From contig JACCVJ010000302.1 in the NCBI GenBank assembly GCA_013698215.1, positions 1 through 21,092 of the forward strand: a stretch of 21,092 bases of DNA. The letters are read 5' to 3'. Positions 7,001 to 15,300 of this stretch are shown here, piece by piece. The DNA comes from Tatlockia sp. GTDB lineage: Bacteria; Cyanobacteriota; Cyanobacteriia; Cyanobacteriales; Chroococcidiopsidaceae. Both the position numbers and the translations under genes were made by a program. The number at the start of each line of letters is the position of its first letter. The first letter of the stretch is position 1. The notes below the pieces were generated by a model, which saw nothing but the letters and a program-made list of their open reading frames with translations, ran no database searches and was not told where the DNA came from.

Positions 7001-8974
7001 TTTCGTAACCGGCAAGTCACAGCGGACAACAATTACGTTTACGATGCCATTTATCGCCTCGTCGAAGCGAGTGGGCGCGAACATCTAGGATTGTTAAATA
7101 ATCAGCGCAAGTCTCCAACACAGCCGGATGCATTTAACCTTTTCCACGCTAATCTCGAACATCCGGGCGACGGCAAAGCGATGGGCAACTACCGCGAGGA
7201 ATACGTTTATGACGAGGTGGGCAACATTCTCGTCATGCGCCATAAAGGAAGCGATCCTAATCATCCGGGCTGGAAGCAGTGTTACCGATACGCAATCGAT
7301 AGCAATCAATTGCTCAGTACCAGCAAGCCAAGTAATGCACAAAATCCTGACAGTGCCTGTGCCGCACATTATGGTTCTGGTCCGATTCATCCAAACCGTT
7401 ATACCTACGACGAACACGGCAATATGATTAGCATGCCGCATTTACCTTTAATGTCATGGGACTTTAAAGATCGGCTTCACGTCACACAGCAGCAGGTTGT
7501 CAACAATGGCGGAGCGGGCGAGAAAACATTTTATGTTTATGACGCAGCCGGACAGCGAGTGCGTAAAGTGACTGAAACGCAAAACGGCACGCGCAAAGAA
7601 GAACGCATTTGCTTAGGCGGATTGGAAATGTACCGAAAATACAATGGTAACGGGCAGAACTTAGCGTTGGAGCGAGAAACACTGCACGTTATGGACGATA
7701 AGCGGCGAATTGCGATTATTGAGACACGCACCTTTTTAGCCGCTCAGCACACAGATCAAACTCCTCGCCAATTAATACGCTATCAGTTTAGTAATCATCT
7801 TGGATCTGTGGCGTTAGAATTAAATGATCAAGCGCAGGTAATTTCTTACGAAGAGTATTACCCCTACGGCAGCACATCGTATCAGGCGATGAATCAGAGC
7901 ATTAAGGCTGCGGCGAAGCGGTATCGATATACGGGTAAGGAGCGAGATGAGGAAACGGGGCTTTACTACCACGGTGCGCGGTACTATGCGCCGTGGATAG
8001 GTAGGTGGGCGAGTTCTGATCCGATTGGGATCCGAGATAGCGTCAATACTTATATGTATTGTCGTAATGCGCCAATTGTCCTAGTGGATCCTAACGGAAA
8101 AAAACCTTTCGATCCACAGGAAGGTAATGAGTTTCGCAAGTGGCTCCTCTATGGCAATGACACGCCGTGGAAAGATGCCGTAACGAATGATAAAAATCTT
8201 GAAAATGTGCAAGTGGGAATTGCTGTCGCCACCGTAGCGACGGTGGTTGCATTAGGTACAGGTGGAGCATCTGTAGCACTTGGTGCCACAGCAATTGAAG
8301 CAGGTGTCATTGGGGGAGGAAGTGGCGGTATGGCATCGGCATACTACGGTGCTGGGATTCAAGGCAGGCTACCAACCATGCAGGAAGTACTAACAAACAC
8401 AATTGTCGGTGCGGTCACGGGGGGCGGTATCGCAGCTATCGAGTCGAAAGTAATTCCTGCAATAGTCGCAAAAACGGTTCCTAAACCTAATGTACCGCCA
8501 CCGGTGACACCAGAACCGGCATTGCCTGCGCCAACACCAGAAACAACTCCAGTAAAGAAGATGGAGTTAGACCCAGTTTCCTCGTCCCCTAAGAAGGATA
8601 GTTTGGCGAATGTCCCCAACTTCAACTCTGAGGCTGAGATCACCCGAAAAGCAGCCAAGCACGGATCAGGTGTTACTGTCAAACCAAAAGGAGAACTAAG
8701 GCTGAGAACAGATGAGAAAGGTCAAATGAAATTGCCCGATATGCCCAAATTGAGAGTGCGAAGCGACTACAAGATGGAAGGACGTTTTTTCTTCAGTGGT
8801 CGCCCTAAAGGAGTAATGGATGCTTTCGTAAAGGGCGAACACATTCGCTTCGATCCAAAGACAGGTTATTACGGCGTACTAAATACGAAGACCGGAAAAG
8901 TAGAAGCCTTTTACAAGCCTGATAAAGGTGCAGAGTGGTTTCATCAACAGGTAAAAGGAAAGGGCAAGAGGTAA
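1001..8974 (+). CDS. TcB-TcC fusion: toxin complex cocoon with Rhs core and C-terminal effector
   Basis: This single 2657-residue protein joins the two subunits that usually form the Tc toxin cocoon. Seen in order: an SpvB domain (about 45-350; PKGGGAVRSIGEKFSVNPVT, then GPFGFGWNISLP); FG-GAP/VCBS-like Asp-Gly repeats (about 450-740; DLDGEG, DLDGNG, DLTGDG, DMSGDG, DIDGSG) matching the TcB beta-propeller region; TcdB middle domains (about 745-1120; FRGFGMVERWDS); the TcB end (about 1490-1650; YNNKGQPVKQYEPFF, FDPWRQETWDVND); Rhs/YD repeats (about 1690-2290); and the Rhs core at 2309-2367 (RYTGKERDEETGLYYHGARYY to DPNGK). The TcB and TcC parts match the usual sizes of separate subunits. In the family the C-terminus is cleaved by the core and held in the cocoon for delivery through TcA; D2340 and D2346 lie in that core. 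There is no signal peptide. The ATG lies about 45 residues before the conserved block and has no Shine-Dalgarno, so the exact start is uncertain. Confidence 0.95.
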   Translation: MEPTRETQYHKATSTVAQEETAFISNPSTISEPKDGVQNNALPVLSIPKGGGAVRSIGEKFSVNPVTGTCSLTVPIVAAPGRSGFGPQLSLSYDSGAGNGPFGFGWNISLPAITRQTNKGLPRYNDSEESDVFILSEAEDLVPVFKQNNQGEWVHNQGEWVRNAQGEFVIHDSEREGFTIRLYRPRIEGLFARIERWTRISDGDTHWRSITKDNITTVYGKSENSRIADPGDSRRIFSWLICESHDDKGNAIVYTYETENDKGVSFSAAHEANRMQQGRSTNRYLKRIKYGNLKSRLVELNLSQEEWMFEIVFDYGEHSQNNPAPNDAGDWLCRKDPFSFYRSGFEVRTYRRCERVLLFHHFSELGQAPTLIRSTDFRYNYTQHNGYSLLNSVTQTSYVRQGDGYKSKSIPPTTFNYSAAPINETTINATVEILDNEYLRGLPLNNSSVHLLDLDGEGLPGIMIEQSGSWYYLRNLSPITFESADSMLPQTKARFAPPETIAARPTSVEAGMERYNFLDLDGNGRIELVQFSGSLPGIFERNQQKNWKPFQPFVSLPTIDWNDPDLIFVDLTGDGLADLLITDKSVFTWYPSRGHEGFGAAEHSFQGFDEKQAPVLIFADKKQAIFFADMSGDGLSDVVRVGATEICYWANLGYGRFGAKITMDSAPHLDTPELFDQRRVRLADIDGSGTIDLIYLAAHGPQIYFNQSGASWSESYTLDGFPPIDNLAAVQATDFLGIGTACLVWSSPLPNDAHKKMRYVDLMGGQKPHLLTKVENNLGAVTDIHYAPSTKFYLDDELEGKPWTTKLHFPVHVVERVEVYDRISSNRFVTRYAYHHGFYDGVEREFRGFGMVERWDSEEFSAFNKNRVLPPGNNWDESSHVPPTLTKTWFHTGAYFEDASISKQFEHEYYHEGDHSLKQGELTEEQFKALVLPDTVLPDDLIAEEAREACRALKGTTLRQEVYALDNREESDRPYTVSERNYTIRMQQPRGKNRHGVFFTHGRETIDYHYERKLYEVAGQKLADPRVAHRFTLEADDYGNELRSVSTVYGRRFDAPDGVLTSEDKKKQKQTLLICTENRYTNPIIFEPDNYRTPLPSEIRTWELINIEPETDQTNNSGPKITRLFNFDELKKKTNAASDGNHDLAFEDVKHIGAKTNKPYRRLVEHVRTLYRKDNLTGLLPLGKLEPLALAGETYKLALTLELLANIYQRGQENLLPANPTSLLKNKGGYVHSEGDLNWWIPSGRVFYHPKDIEPEQELKFAKEHFFLSHRALDPFFNELFISYDDKNKFLPVETRDSLGNIVRAEYDYRVLQPKLITDPNGNRTEVTFGILGFVVGTAVMGKTDDVGDSLAGFTADLDLATMQAFAAEPDVHASTLLKNATTRIIYDVERFKRCGQPSFAATLARETHVSDLQPGQQTKIQITFTYSDGFGRELQTKIQAEKGDAPRRASNIAVTGGAPLQATGDVKPGTLILENGHLSQTAVEKRWVGKGRTVYNNKGQPVKQYEPFFSSTHLYEEETEMTDAGVSSVLFYDPVGRVITNLHPDNTYEKALFDPWRQETWDVNDTVALDPRTDADIADFVSNYFESQPDAWKTWRAERINENYGETPEQRKAEKAAVEKADVHAGTPAIAFLDTLGRTFLTVAHNKFKRREENNEVIVDERHLTRSELDIEGKPLAIVDARGLRVMEYLKQKTPGNNDEIFTVGYDVAGNLLYQKSMDAGERWVLNDITGKPIMAWDSRGQTFRNEYDELRRPVASFVQGFDADNRNREIQFEKIVYGDAPNNGLSDAKKAKLNLRGKIYKHFDTAGVVTNLGRNPATNDDESFDFKGNLIRNTRQLLVDYKKQPNWAANTLPALEQEVFIGSTQFDAFNRAIQIVAPHGNRTGTKFNAVRPGYNEANLLERVDVWLELTEEPSALLNPNSATNTVGVKNIDYDAKGQRTGIEYKNSVKTKYTYDSETFRLRHLETLRRNERLQDLHYSYDPVGNITSIRDTAQQTIIFRNRQVTADNNYVYDAIYRLVEASGREHLGLLNNQRKSPTQPDAFNLFHANLEHPGDGKAMGNYREEYVYDEVGNILVMRHKGSDPNHPGWKQCYRYAIDSNQLLSTSKPSNAQNPDSACAAHYGSGPIHPNRYTYDEHGNMISMPHLPLMSWDFKDRLHVTQQQVVNNGGAGEKTFYVYDAAGQRVRKVTETQNGTRKEERICLGGLEMYRKYNGNGQNLALERETLHVMDDKRRIAIIETRTFLAAQHTDQTPRQLIRYQFSNHLGSVALELNDQAQVISYEEYYPYGSTSYQAMNQSIKAAAKRYRYTGKERDEETGLYYHGARYYAPWIGRWASSDPIGIRDSVNTYMYCRNAPIVLVDPNGKKPFDPQEGNEFRKWLLYGNDTPWKDAVTNDKNLENVQVGIAVATVATVVALGTGGASVALGATAIEAGVIGGGSGGMASAYYGAGIQGRLPTMQEVLTNTIVGAVTGGGIAAIESKVIPAIVAKTVPKPNVPPPVTPEPALPAPTPETTPVKKMELDPVSSSPKKDSLANVPNFNSEAEITRKAAKHGSGVTVKPKGELRLRTDEKGQMKLPDMPKLRVRSDYKMEGRFFFSGRPKGVMDAFVKGEHIRFDPKTGYYGVLNTKTGKVEAFYKPDKGAEWFHQQVKGKGKR
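1445..1507 (+). repeat. 21-bp (7-residue) tandem repeat in the SpvB region
   Basis: AATCAAGGTGAATGGGT occurs at 1445-1461 and again at 1466-1482, a period of 21 bp. A third, diverged copy follows at about 1487. The protein reads NQGEWVH, NQGEWVR, NAQGEFV. The period keeps the frame, and the first two DNA copies are identical over 17 bases, so the duplication is recent. It lies in a region that in related proteins ends the AEDLVPV motif, probably a surface loop. Confidence 0.75.
8102..8971 (+). other. variable C-terminal effector region of the TcB-TcC fusion
   Basis: This is the part after the Rhs core (about residues 2368-2657), the position of the exchangeable toxin in TcC and Rhs proteins. 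It has three parts. A Gly/Ala/Val-rich hydrophobic stretch with two blocks (about 2403-2455 and 2463-2493) could cross or bind a membrane. A proline-rich linker follows (about 2494-2517; PKPNVPPPVTPEPALPAP). The last 140 residues are basic and end in RFDPKTGYYGVLNTKTGKVE, then YKPDKG and EWFHQQ. That ending resembles in outline the tails of some polymorphic-toxin nuclease domains, which is only a weak hint. I see no ADP-ribosyltransferase, glycosyltransferase or deaminase signature. The catalytic function is unknown. Confidence 0.6.
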
Positions 8975-8989
8975 AAGAAAAAGGCAAGT
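8950..8989 (+). repeat. 20-bp tandem duplication that sets the stop codon of the TcB-TcC gene
   Basis: Bases 8950-8969 and 8970-8989 match at 17 of 20 positions (GGTAAAAGGAAAGGGCAAGA and GGTAAAAGAAAAAGGCAAGT). The unit is not a multiple of three, so the second copy is read in another frame. Its GGTAAAA supplies the TAA at 8972-8974 that ends the protein. The last residues (VKGKGKR) come from the first copy. Confidence 0.65.
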
Positions 8990-9003
8990 AGAGTGAGGTG
9001 ATC

Positions 9004-9166
9004 CAATTTAAGATTCTTCCGCGCTTTTGGTGCAAGCTACCCATAAACTGTGCAAATAAAATGCTTACGGTTACGATAAAAATCGGCGCAAAAATTGCTT
9101 AAGCTCATATCCGACAACAACTTAACTGAAAAAGTTGCACCAAAAGCGCGGAAGAACCCAATTTAA
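9004..9166. repeat. 8-bp direct repeats (target-site duplication) around the MITE
   Basis: CAATTTAA occurs at 9004-9011 and 9159-9166, immediately outside the two ends. Removing the MITE and one copy restores an uninterrupted ancestral spacer between the two toxin genes, so the insertion happened after the spacer existed. The intact duplication and near-identical ends suggest the insertion is not old. Confidence 0.85.
9012..9158. mobile_element. 147-bp MITE with 24-bp ends and 8-bp target duplication, ISL3-like
   Basis: The ends 9012-9035 and 9135-9158 are inverted copies over 24 bp with one mismatch. The left end starts GATTCTTCCGCGC and the right end, read inward, starts GGTTCTTCCGCGC. CAATTTAA flanks the element directly on both sides (9004-9011 and 9159-9166), an 8-bp target-site duplication. 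Ends starting GG-TCTTC and an 8-bp duplication fit the ISL3 family as I know it. The 99-bp interior is non-coding, so the transposase must act in trans. In RNA the ends could form a 24-bp stem between the two toxin genes, which may block read-through from the upstream gene or change message stability. That role is inference. Confidence 0.85.
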
Positions 9167-9197
9167 CTAGACACGAAACTCTCTGTAAAATGAGAGG

Positions 9198-9257
9198 ATG
9201 AGAAAACATGAAGAAGTGAGTTGGTGTCAAAAATGTTGGCTGTTGAATGAAGGATGA
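9198..9257 (+). CDS. possible 19-residue ORF with CxxC motif
   Basis: ATG at 9198 opens a 19-residue reading frame (MRKHEEVSWCQKCWLLNEG) ending at TGA 9255-9257. AGAGG lies directly against the ATG, too close for a normal ribosome binding site. It overlaps the next small ORF by 11 bases in another frame. The two together look like one short Cys-containing protein broken by a frameshift, or simply chance. I recognise no family. Support is weak. Confidence 0.12.
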   Translation: MRKHEEVSWCQKCWLLNEG

Positions 9258-9348
9258 TTGGACAAATTTCTTATATTATCCCGATGCGCCCTTCCAGAAT
9301 AATCAACGCCAACTGTTAAAAGCGGTAACGCCGCGTTTTAAGTGCTAA
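9247..9348 (+). CDS. possible 33-residue small ORF ahead of TcA
   Basis: ATG at 9247 starts a 33-residue frame beginning MKDDWTNFLYYPDAPFQNNQ and ending RFKC before TAA at 9346-9348, 28 bases before the TcA start. Its composition looks protein-like (aromatic, Asn/Gln-rich), and it overlaps the preceding 19-residue frame. It could be a real micropeptide, a leader, or a remnant of a gene that once sat between the toxin genes. It is too short to be a typical immunity protein. No homology is recognised. Confidence 0.2.
   Translation: MKDDWTNFLYYPDAPFQNNQRQLLKAVTPRFKC
9318..9339 (+). terminator. terminator-like hairpin in the TcBC-TcA spacer
   Basis: AAAAGCGG (9318-9325) can pair with CCGC-TTTT (9331-9334 and 9336-9339) around a TAACG loop, with one bulged G at 9335. 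The T-run is only four bases. It could be a weak intrinsic terminator or attenuator for read-through from the upstream toxin gene, leaving TcA to rely on another promoter. It could also be chance, since it lies inside the 33-codon frame. Confidence 0.3.
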
Positions 9349-9361
9349 AGAAAAATTTAAT

Positions 9362-9367
9362 AGGAAG
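9362..9367 (+). promoter_or_regulatory. Shine-Dalgarno of the TcA gene
   Basis: AGGAAG ends nine bases before the ATG at 9377, a normal spacing, and supports that start. The TcB-TcC gene, by contrast, has no such site before its ATG. Confidence 0.7.
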
Positions 9368-9376
9368 CAATTATTT

Positions 9377-12300
9377 ATGAAACCAATTCAAGCCACGGTT
9401 CGCCGAAATGATCGCGGAGACAATGTAATCAATTTGCAAGATGCCTTGCTTTTGTTGCTCGAAAAAGCGCGTTTTGATTTGTCGGACGCAAGACGTCGTG
9501 AATTGGAAGAGCAATTACGCGCTGAACGCGACAGCCAGCAATATTTTGATGGAACGGTAAAAGTAGTTGCGATTTTTCAAGAACAATACCGGGAACGGTT
9601 TCATATGGAAATCAACGGTGAAGTGGATGAACCGACGGCTGAGGCTTTGAATAAATTGCTTGCGGAATCAGGTGCGTTTGAGCAGGCGAATGCTGAATGG
9701 ATTGTGCGCGGACAGGTCATTGCAGCAGATACAGCGGTAAATGAGATTCAGGTTAGTATCTTTGACCGTGACCTTCTGTTTCGCAGAGAGGGCGAGAATG
9801 CAGGTCAGCATTTAAAGACAGAAGTTACCAAAAGGAATGAAACGAGAAATGAAGACGGTTGGTTCGAAATTACTTACAGCACTGAACAATATAGGTCCGG
9901 TGACATTACCAGAAATGGCGGCTCAATTCCCGATCTCATCTTTGCTCTGAGTAAAGATGGACAAACGCTTGATAAATTCAAAATTTACCGTCTTCCCGAC
10001 GGCGAAGCATTGAGGGAGGAAACAATAGTCTCGGATGAAGATTTAATCCTGGGAATTCAGGCGCGCAAACTAGAAGAAGTTCGCATTCTGATTGATGGCG
10101 ACGAACTTAGACGTGAGGCTTCCGAGTATGAAAAGCTCTGGCGCGCAATTGAATTGTTACTGCCGATAGAAGCTGCGGCTGACGTGACAGATGCGGAGCG
10201 AGAGAGGATAGTTTGCGGAGCAGGGGAAAATCTTGACGAAGAAAAACATCGTGATGTTTCGTTTATTGTCCGTGAGACCGGTTTTGATTATAGTTTAGTG
10301 AATTTGTTTGCCTCAGCCTGCAAATTATCAGCCAAACCTTTTAATCATAGTGTTTCCACGGTCGTTCTTTACGGGCTGGCCCGCAGCGATAAACATTTTA
10401 CGAATCTAACCGCGCTCGCCGTAGCCAGCGCTTCGGAATTAAAAGAAGCGTTGGAGCAAGCAATTGATAAAAACTTCATCCCCAGTCTGGATAGGCAAAC
10501 AATTGAGTCAAGTATCAATCACATTCTCAGAACTGCACCGCAAGAAATACTCAACCAGGTTCCATTTGAAGGGCAACCTACATTCGGCGAGCGCATTGAC
10601 GCGGCACTCCCTGACCGTGCAGAGCAGGCTACGATGCTTCGCGCATATGCGGAAAATAAGGGCGAAACGGTAAAGTTTTGGGAACAGCTCCGTGATCTGC
10701 CGGAATTCGCCGAGCGGGGGAAAATCGAACGGCTGCAATTCGCCCTGCAGATCGACGTGCTCACGCAAAGCCATGTGCCGTTGATGAAAGCTCTACAAAC
10801 CGAGCATAACTTGACTTCGACGCGCCAGTTGCTGGATTTCGGCGAAGACCAACTGCGCGAACTGCTTCTTCGTCCGGACATCGGCGTGCCGATGAATGTG
10901 CCTATAGATTTGCCTGAACAAGAGGCTGGTAACGAAGAATTACGGCGGGAGCGACAGGTTGATAACTATGTTGCCGGCGTAATGGGCGCTCTGCAATTAG
11001 CTCTGCCAACCGAAAGCGTCGCTAAAGTTTTGCGTGAAGTGCCGGCAACGCAGATTGGAGACGAAACAACGCAAACTGCTCTCAATACTTTTTTTGTAAA
11101 TGCAACAGACGAAGGTATGCGCAGTGCCGGCACGCATTTCGATATTCGTACCACGAACATTGATAATTATCTGAAAGAACTCGGAGAAGCTGTCTTTAAT
11201 GGCGTCCCTGAAGAAAATCGAGACAAAGTCATTTCGCAAGTGAAGCGATCACAACGCTTGTTTAATGTCAGCACTGACACGGAAACCTTTAAGAAACTGG
11301 TAGGCAGCGGATTTGACTCGGCACGCGATATTGCGTCTATTCCGCAACAAACATTTCTGGCTGATTTTAGAGATAAGCTGGGCGAAGAAGAAGCGAAGAT
11401 GATTCATTCTCGCTCGACAAATATTAGCACCTCAACCCTGCACTATTACGTCATACTTAATGATGCGATTAACGGCGTATCCCCGGTCGGAGTCAAATCT
11501 TTAGAGTCGAATACTCAATTAGATGTACAAGAAACAATTGCCAAACATATTCCTAATTGGCAAGAGTTATTTGGTTCACCGGAATTGTGCGAGTGCGGTC
11601 ATTGCCAATCCGTTTATAGTCCTGCTGCTTATTTAGTTGAAATTTTACATTTCTTAGAAAAGTCTGGAAAGAATGCGAATGGTTTTACGCCGCTCGATAT
11701 TCTAATAGGTAAAACAGACGAAGCGACCAAAAAAATACTGGTCATGGGTCGTCGACCTGATATTGCTCATCTTAAACTGACTTGTGAAAATACTAATACG
11801 GTGCTTCCGTATGTTGATTTAGTCAATGAAGTGCTGGAAAGTTTGGCGATAGCTTATGCTGCGGCAAAAGAAGAGAACGGACGAATTGATGTAGATTACA
11901 ATACTATTGCCGCTTATGACACTGCCGATACGACAACACCTGAGTTAAAAGCTAACCCGCATTACACTAACCCGGATGCTTATCACACGCCCGACCAGCC
12001 TGACGTGCGGGCGCGCCTGGATCGAGTGGCTTATCCAGTCAATCTGCCTTATGACCATTCGCTTGAAACCGCGCGCATCTACCTCGAGCATTTAGGCGCG
12101 AAACTCAGTGTGTTGCTGGAAAAATTTGGTAATGACGAATCTGGTACTCGTCTTGCCGCTGAGACGCTTGGATTATCACCCTCTGAATACGCAGTTATTA
12201 CAGCAAAAAACCTGGATGGAGCAGACGCTGAAATTGGCAAAAATGCGGATGAGCTTTATGGTTTAGTGCCGGAGCTTTTGCCTTCGTTAAAAACAGGCGA

Positions 12301-15300
12301 CATTGGTAAATCTGTCGCCGCTCTTAAACAAATACTAAATACTAACGGCGCAGCATTGCCGTTAAATTTGGATCCCGCAAAAGAAGTTTTCGATGCAGCT
12401 ACGGAAACGGTCGTCAAGGGGTTTCAACAAACGCAAGGATTGGATCAGGACGCAACGGTGAAAATCGGTGAGTGGCGCGCTCTGGCCGCTACAGTGTCGA
12501 GTTTTGCTGAATTCATACTCCCGAATGTGCGCGAACTGCTGCGCCGCGCTCAAATCTCTTACGAAGAACTCGATAAAATTGTCAGAATGCGTTTTCTCAA
12601 TCCGGAACAGAACGTGTTTGACGTTCTGGAACGATTGCGCGTCCCGGAAGCTGAACTTTTGGCATTTGTTCAAGCGGATTTTCAAAATCCCGGACAAGGG
12701 ATTATCGACGCGCTATCCGTCGAAGGCGCAGAGCTCGAAGACTTTACAGCTTGGGCAAGCGAACATTTTTCCGGTGCAGCTTTTGAAAAACTTAAGAAAT
12801 CATTTGTTTTGGTCGCGCCGACGGATGATGCCTGCAATCTCGACCGCATGGTTCTGCGTCGCTGGGATTCTGCTCAACCGGCAATAGATGTCGCAACCTG
12901 GCATAAAATCAATCGCTTGATTCGATTATGGCGCAAGTTGGGCTGGGACTTAGCGGATTTGGACATTGCCTTAATAGCGTTACAAGCAGATGACATTACG
13001 CCCGAAGTAGTCGAGCAGCTTTCGCTCATTCGTCGCGTTCAGGAACAGTTTGATTTAACGGTCCAGCAGGTCGTCGCTCTCTGGTTCACTTTAGATATAA
13101 ATCGACCTGACGCGCTTTATCGCAAATACTTTCTGAGTAAAGCAGCCTTAAAGCACGATCCTGCATTCAAAACCGATTGGAAAGGCGATGTTCTGGTCGG
13201 CCCGGGGATTAAGGTTAAGGATCATGCGCCTGCCTTGCTCGCGGCGTTCAGGTTAAAATCCGACGATCTAAATGCCTTATTACCCGATGAAACGGCTCCG
13301 CTCACGCTTGAATCGGCGAGTGAAATTGCCCGGCACACAATACTGGCGCGCTCGCTTGGCGTCGGCATAACGGAATTGATCCGGCTAAAAGAGTTAACCG
13401 GAATAAATAATCCGTTTATAAAACCCACCGGAGATTGGGCATTACTGCGTTTTACGGCTCTCGCTCAACTTTTACAGAATGTTGAATTATCCGTCCCGCA
13501 ATTAGAATACATTCTAAAAGGTAAAGAAGATTCATCGCCCGAAGCGCCTCAGAAAGACGTTATAGAACGGTTTATTAAAGACGAACTTAAGCCCGGGCTT
13601 GAGCAAGTCAAAAAAGATTTTTCTGTAATCGTAGATCCGCGCGGAGAAATAACGCGAGCGAGAATGATGACACTTTATGATGATGCGGCAGTTGTCAACG
13701 CTTTTGTCCAATTACTTGACGGCACCGCTGACTACTCGGTCAAACTTAACACATTGCCGGGTAGCATTACTTTTCCCGGTAATCTGGCGAAAAGACTAAG
13801 ATTTGATAAACACGCAAAAGCTTTGTTTTGCCGAGGGGCGCTAACCAATACGGAGCTGGCTCAGCTCGCCGGACTTTCCGGTAAACCTGCTTATAAAGCT
13901 GCAATCAATGAACTTGGTAAAAAGCAGCAAGACATTCTCGACCAGGCACTTAGCGGAACTAATACAATCAAATTAAGCATTCCAAACGCGAAAGATAAGT
14001 TAATCGACAAGAGTTCTTTTAATTCTACGGGTGAAGCCGATGTCGAAGCTATAGCCGAAAAGTTTAAGTTCGTCTTAGAGAAAATCTCACCCGTTTTGCA
14101 AGACCTTGAACAACGCAGCCTTGTCAAACAGAAAATGGCGGAAACCTTTGGCGCGGAAATCACGTTGATAGCGAGTTTGATAGACGAAGATGAACAGGGC
14201 AAAATTCTGCTTTATTGTTTGGATGATAATACGCAGCCGCTGGTTGAGGATTTTATTTCACCCGCCAGTCTTACCAAAATAAGAGATGCTTATGTGAAAT
14301 TAAACAAAGTCGTCTTATTAACCGCTACATTCCAGTTTAAAGACGCAGAGCTAGCTTCTTTAAATGAAATGGTTGATTTTAATAATCTGACTTTTGATGT
14401 GGTTGAAAAGTTAGCGCAATACTTTATATTAAAGCGGCAACTGCCGAAATCCGAAACGCTGTTAGCCGATGTTTTCACGGCTAGTAGTAAAAACAAAGTA
14501 ATCGCCGTTCTGGCAGATGCGACTGGCTGGTCTAAAGAATTGATTGGCAGCTTGATTGACTCTGAAGGTCTTAAGTGGAGTCTGGCTGATTTACAAGATG
14601 TCGGCAAACTTGATTTGCTGCGAGAGTGTATGCGATTACTCAATCGGCTCGGCATCAAAGCGGAACAGGCATTTTCATGGACCCGCGCCGCCGTCGAAAT
14701 TGAACAGTCCGAGGATATCAAACGAGTAACAAAGGCTAAATATGACGATGACTCATGGTTGAAGGTAGCTAAACCTTTAAGCGATTCATTGCGCGAAAGT
14801 CAAAAAAACGCCTTGATTGCCTACTTACTTCCCCGATTAAGAATTGAAAATAGCAATCAGCTTTACGAAAAACTGCTGATTGATGTGGAAATGAGCCCGT
14901 GTATGATGACCTCGCGCATCAAGCAAGCGATCTCATCGGCGCAATTGTTTATTCAACGCTGTTTGATGAATTTAGAGTCGCAAGTATTACCTTCAGCCAT
15001 TGACACACAACAGTGGAAGACAATGGAGAGAGCACCCTTTTTCATGGCTAAGCGTCAAGTCTTTTTATACCCGGAAAATTGGATCGAACCGGAACTCCGA
15101 GACGACAAAACTCCGTTTTTCAAAGAGCTTGAATCCGACATTCTCCAAAATGACGTAACGGACAAAAACGTCGAGCAGGCCTTGCAAAATTACCTTGAAA
15201 AGCTCGATGCGGTTGCAAAACTGCAGATATGCGGAATATTTGTGCAGGACGACTTTGAGGCGCAAGAGAAAAAGAAAGAAGTTGTACACGTGTTCGGACG

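Noticed and set aside
8359..8682. 107-codon minus-strand frame inside the effector region, as an antisense immunity gene
   Set aside because: It mirrors the Gly/Ala- and Pro-rich coding strand, has no ribosome binding site and looks like a shadow of the real gene.
9258..9279. TTGGAC and TATTAT boxes as a promoter for TcA
   Set aside because: Only 10 bases separate the two boxes, far less than the 16-18 needed.
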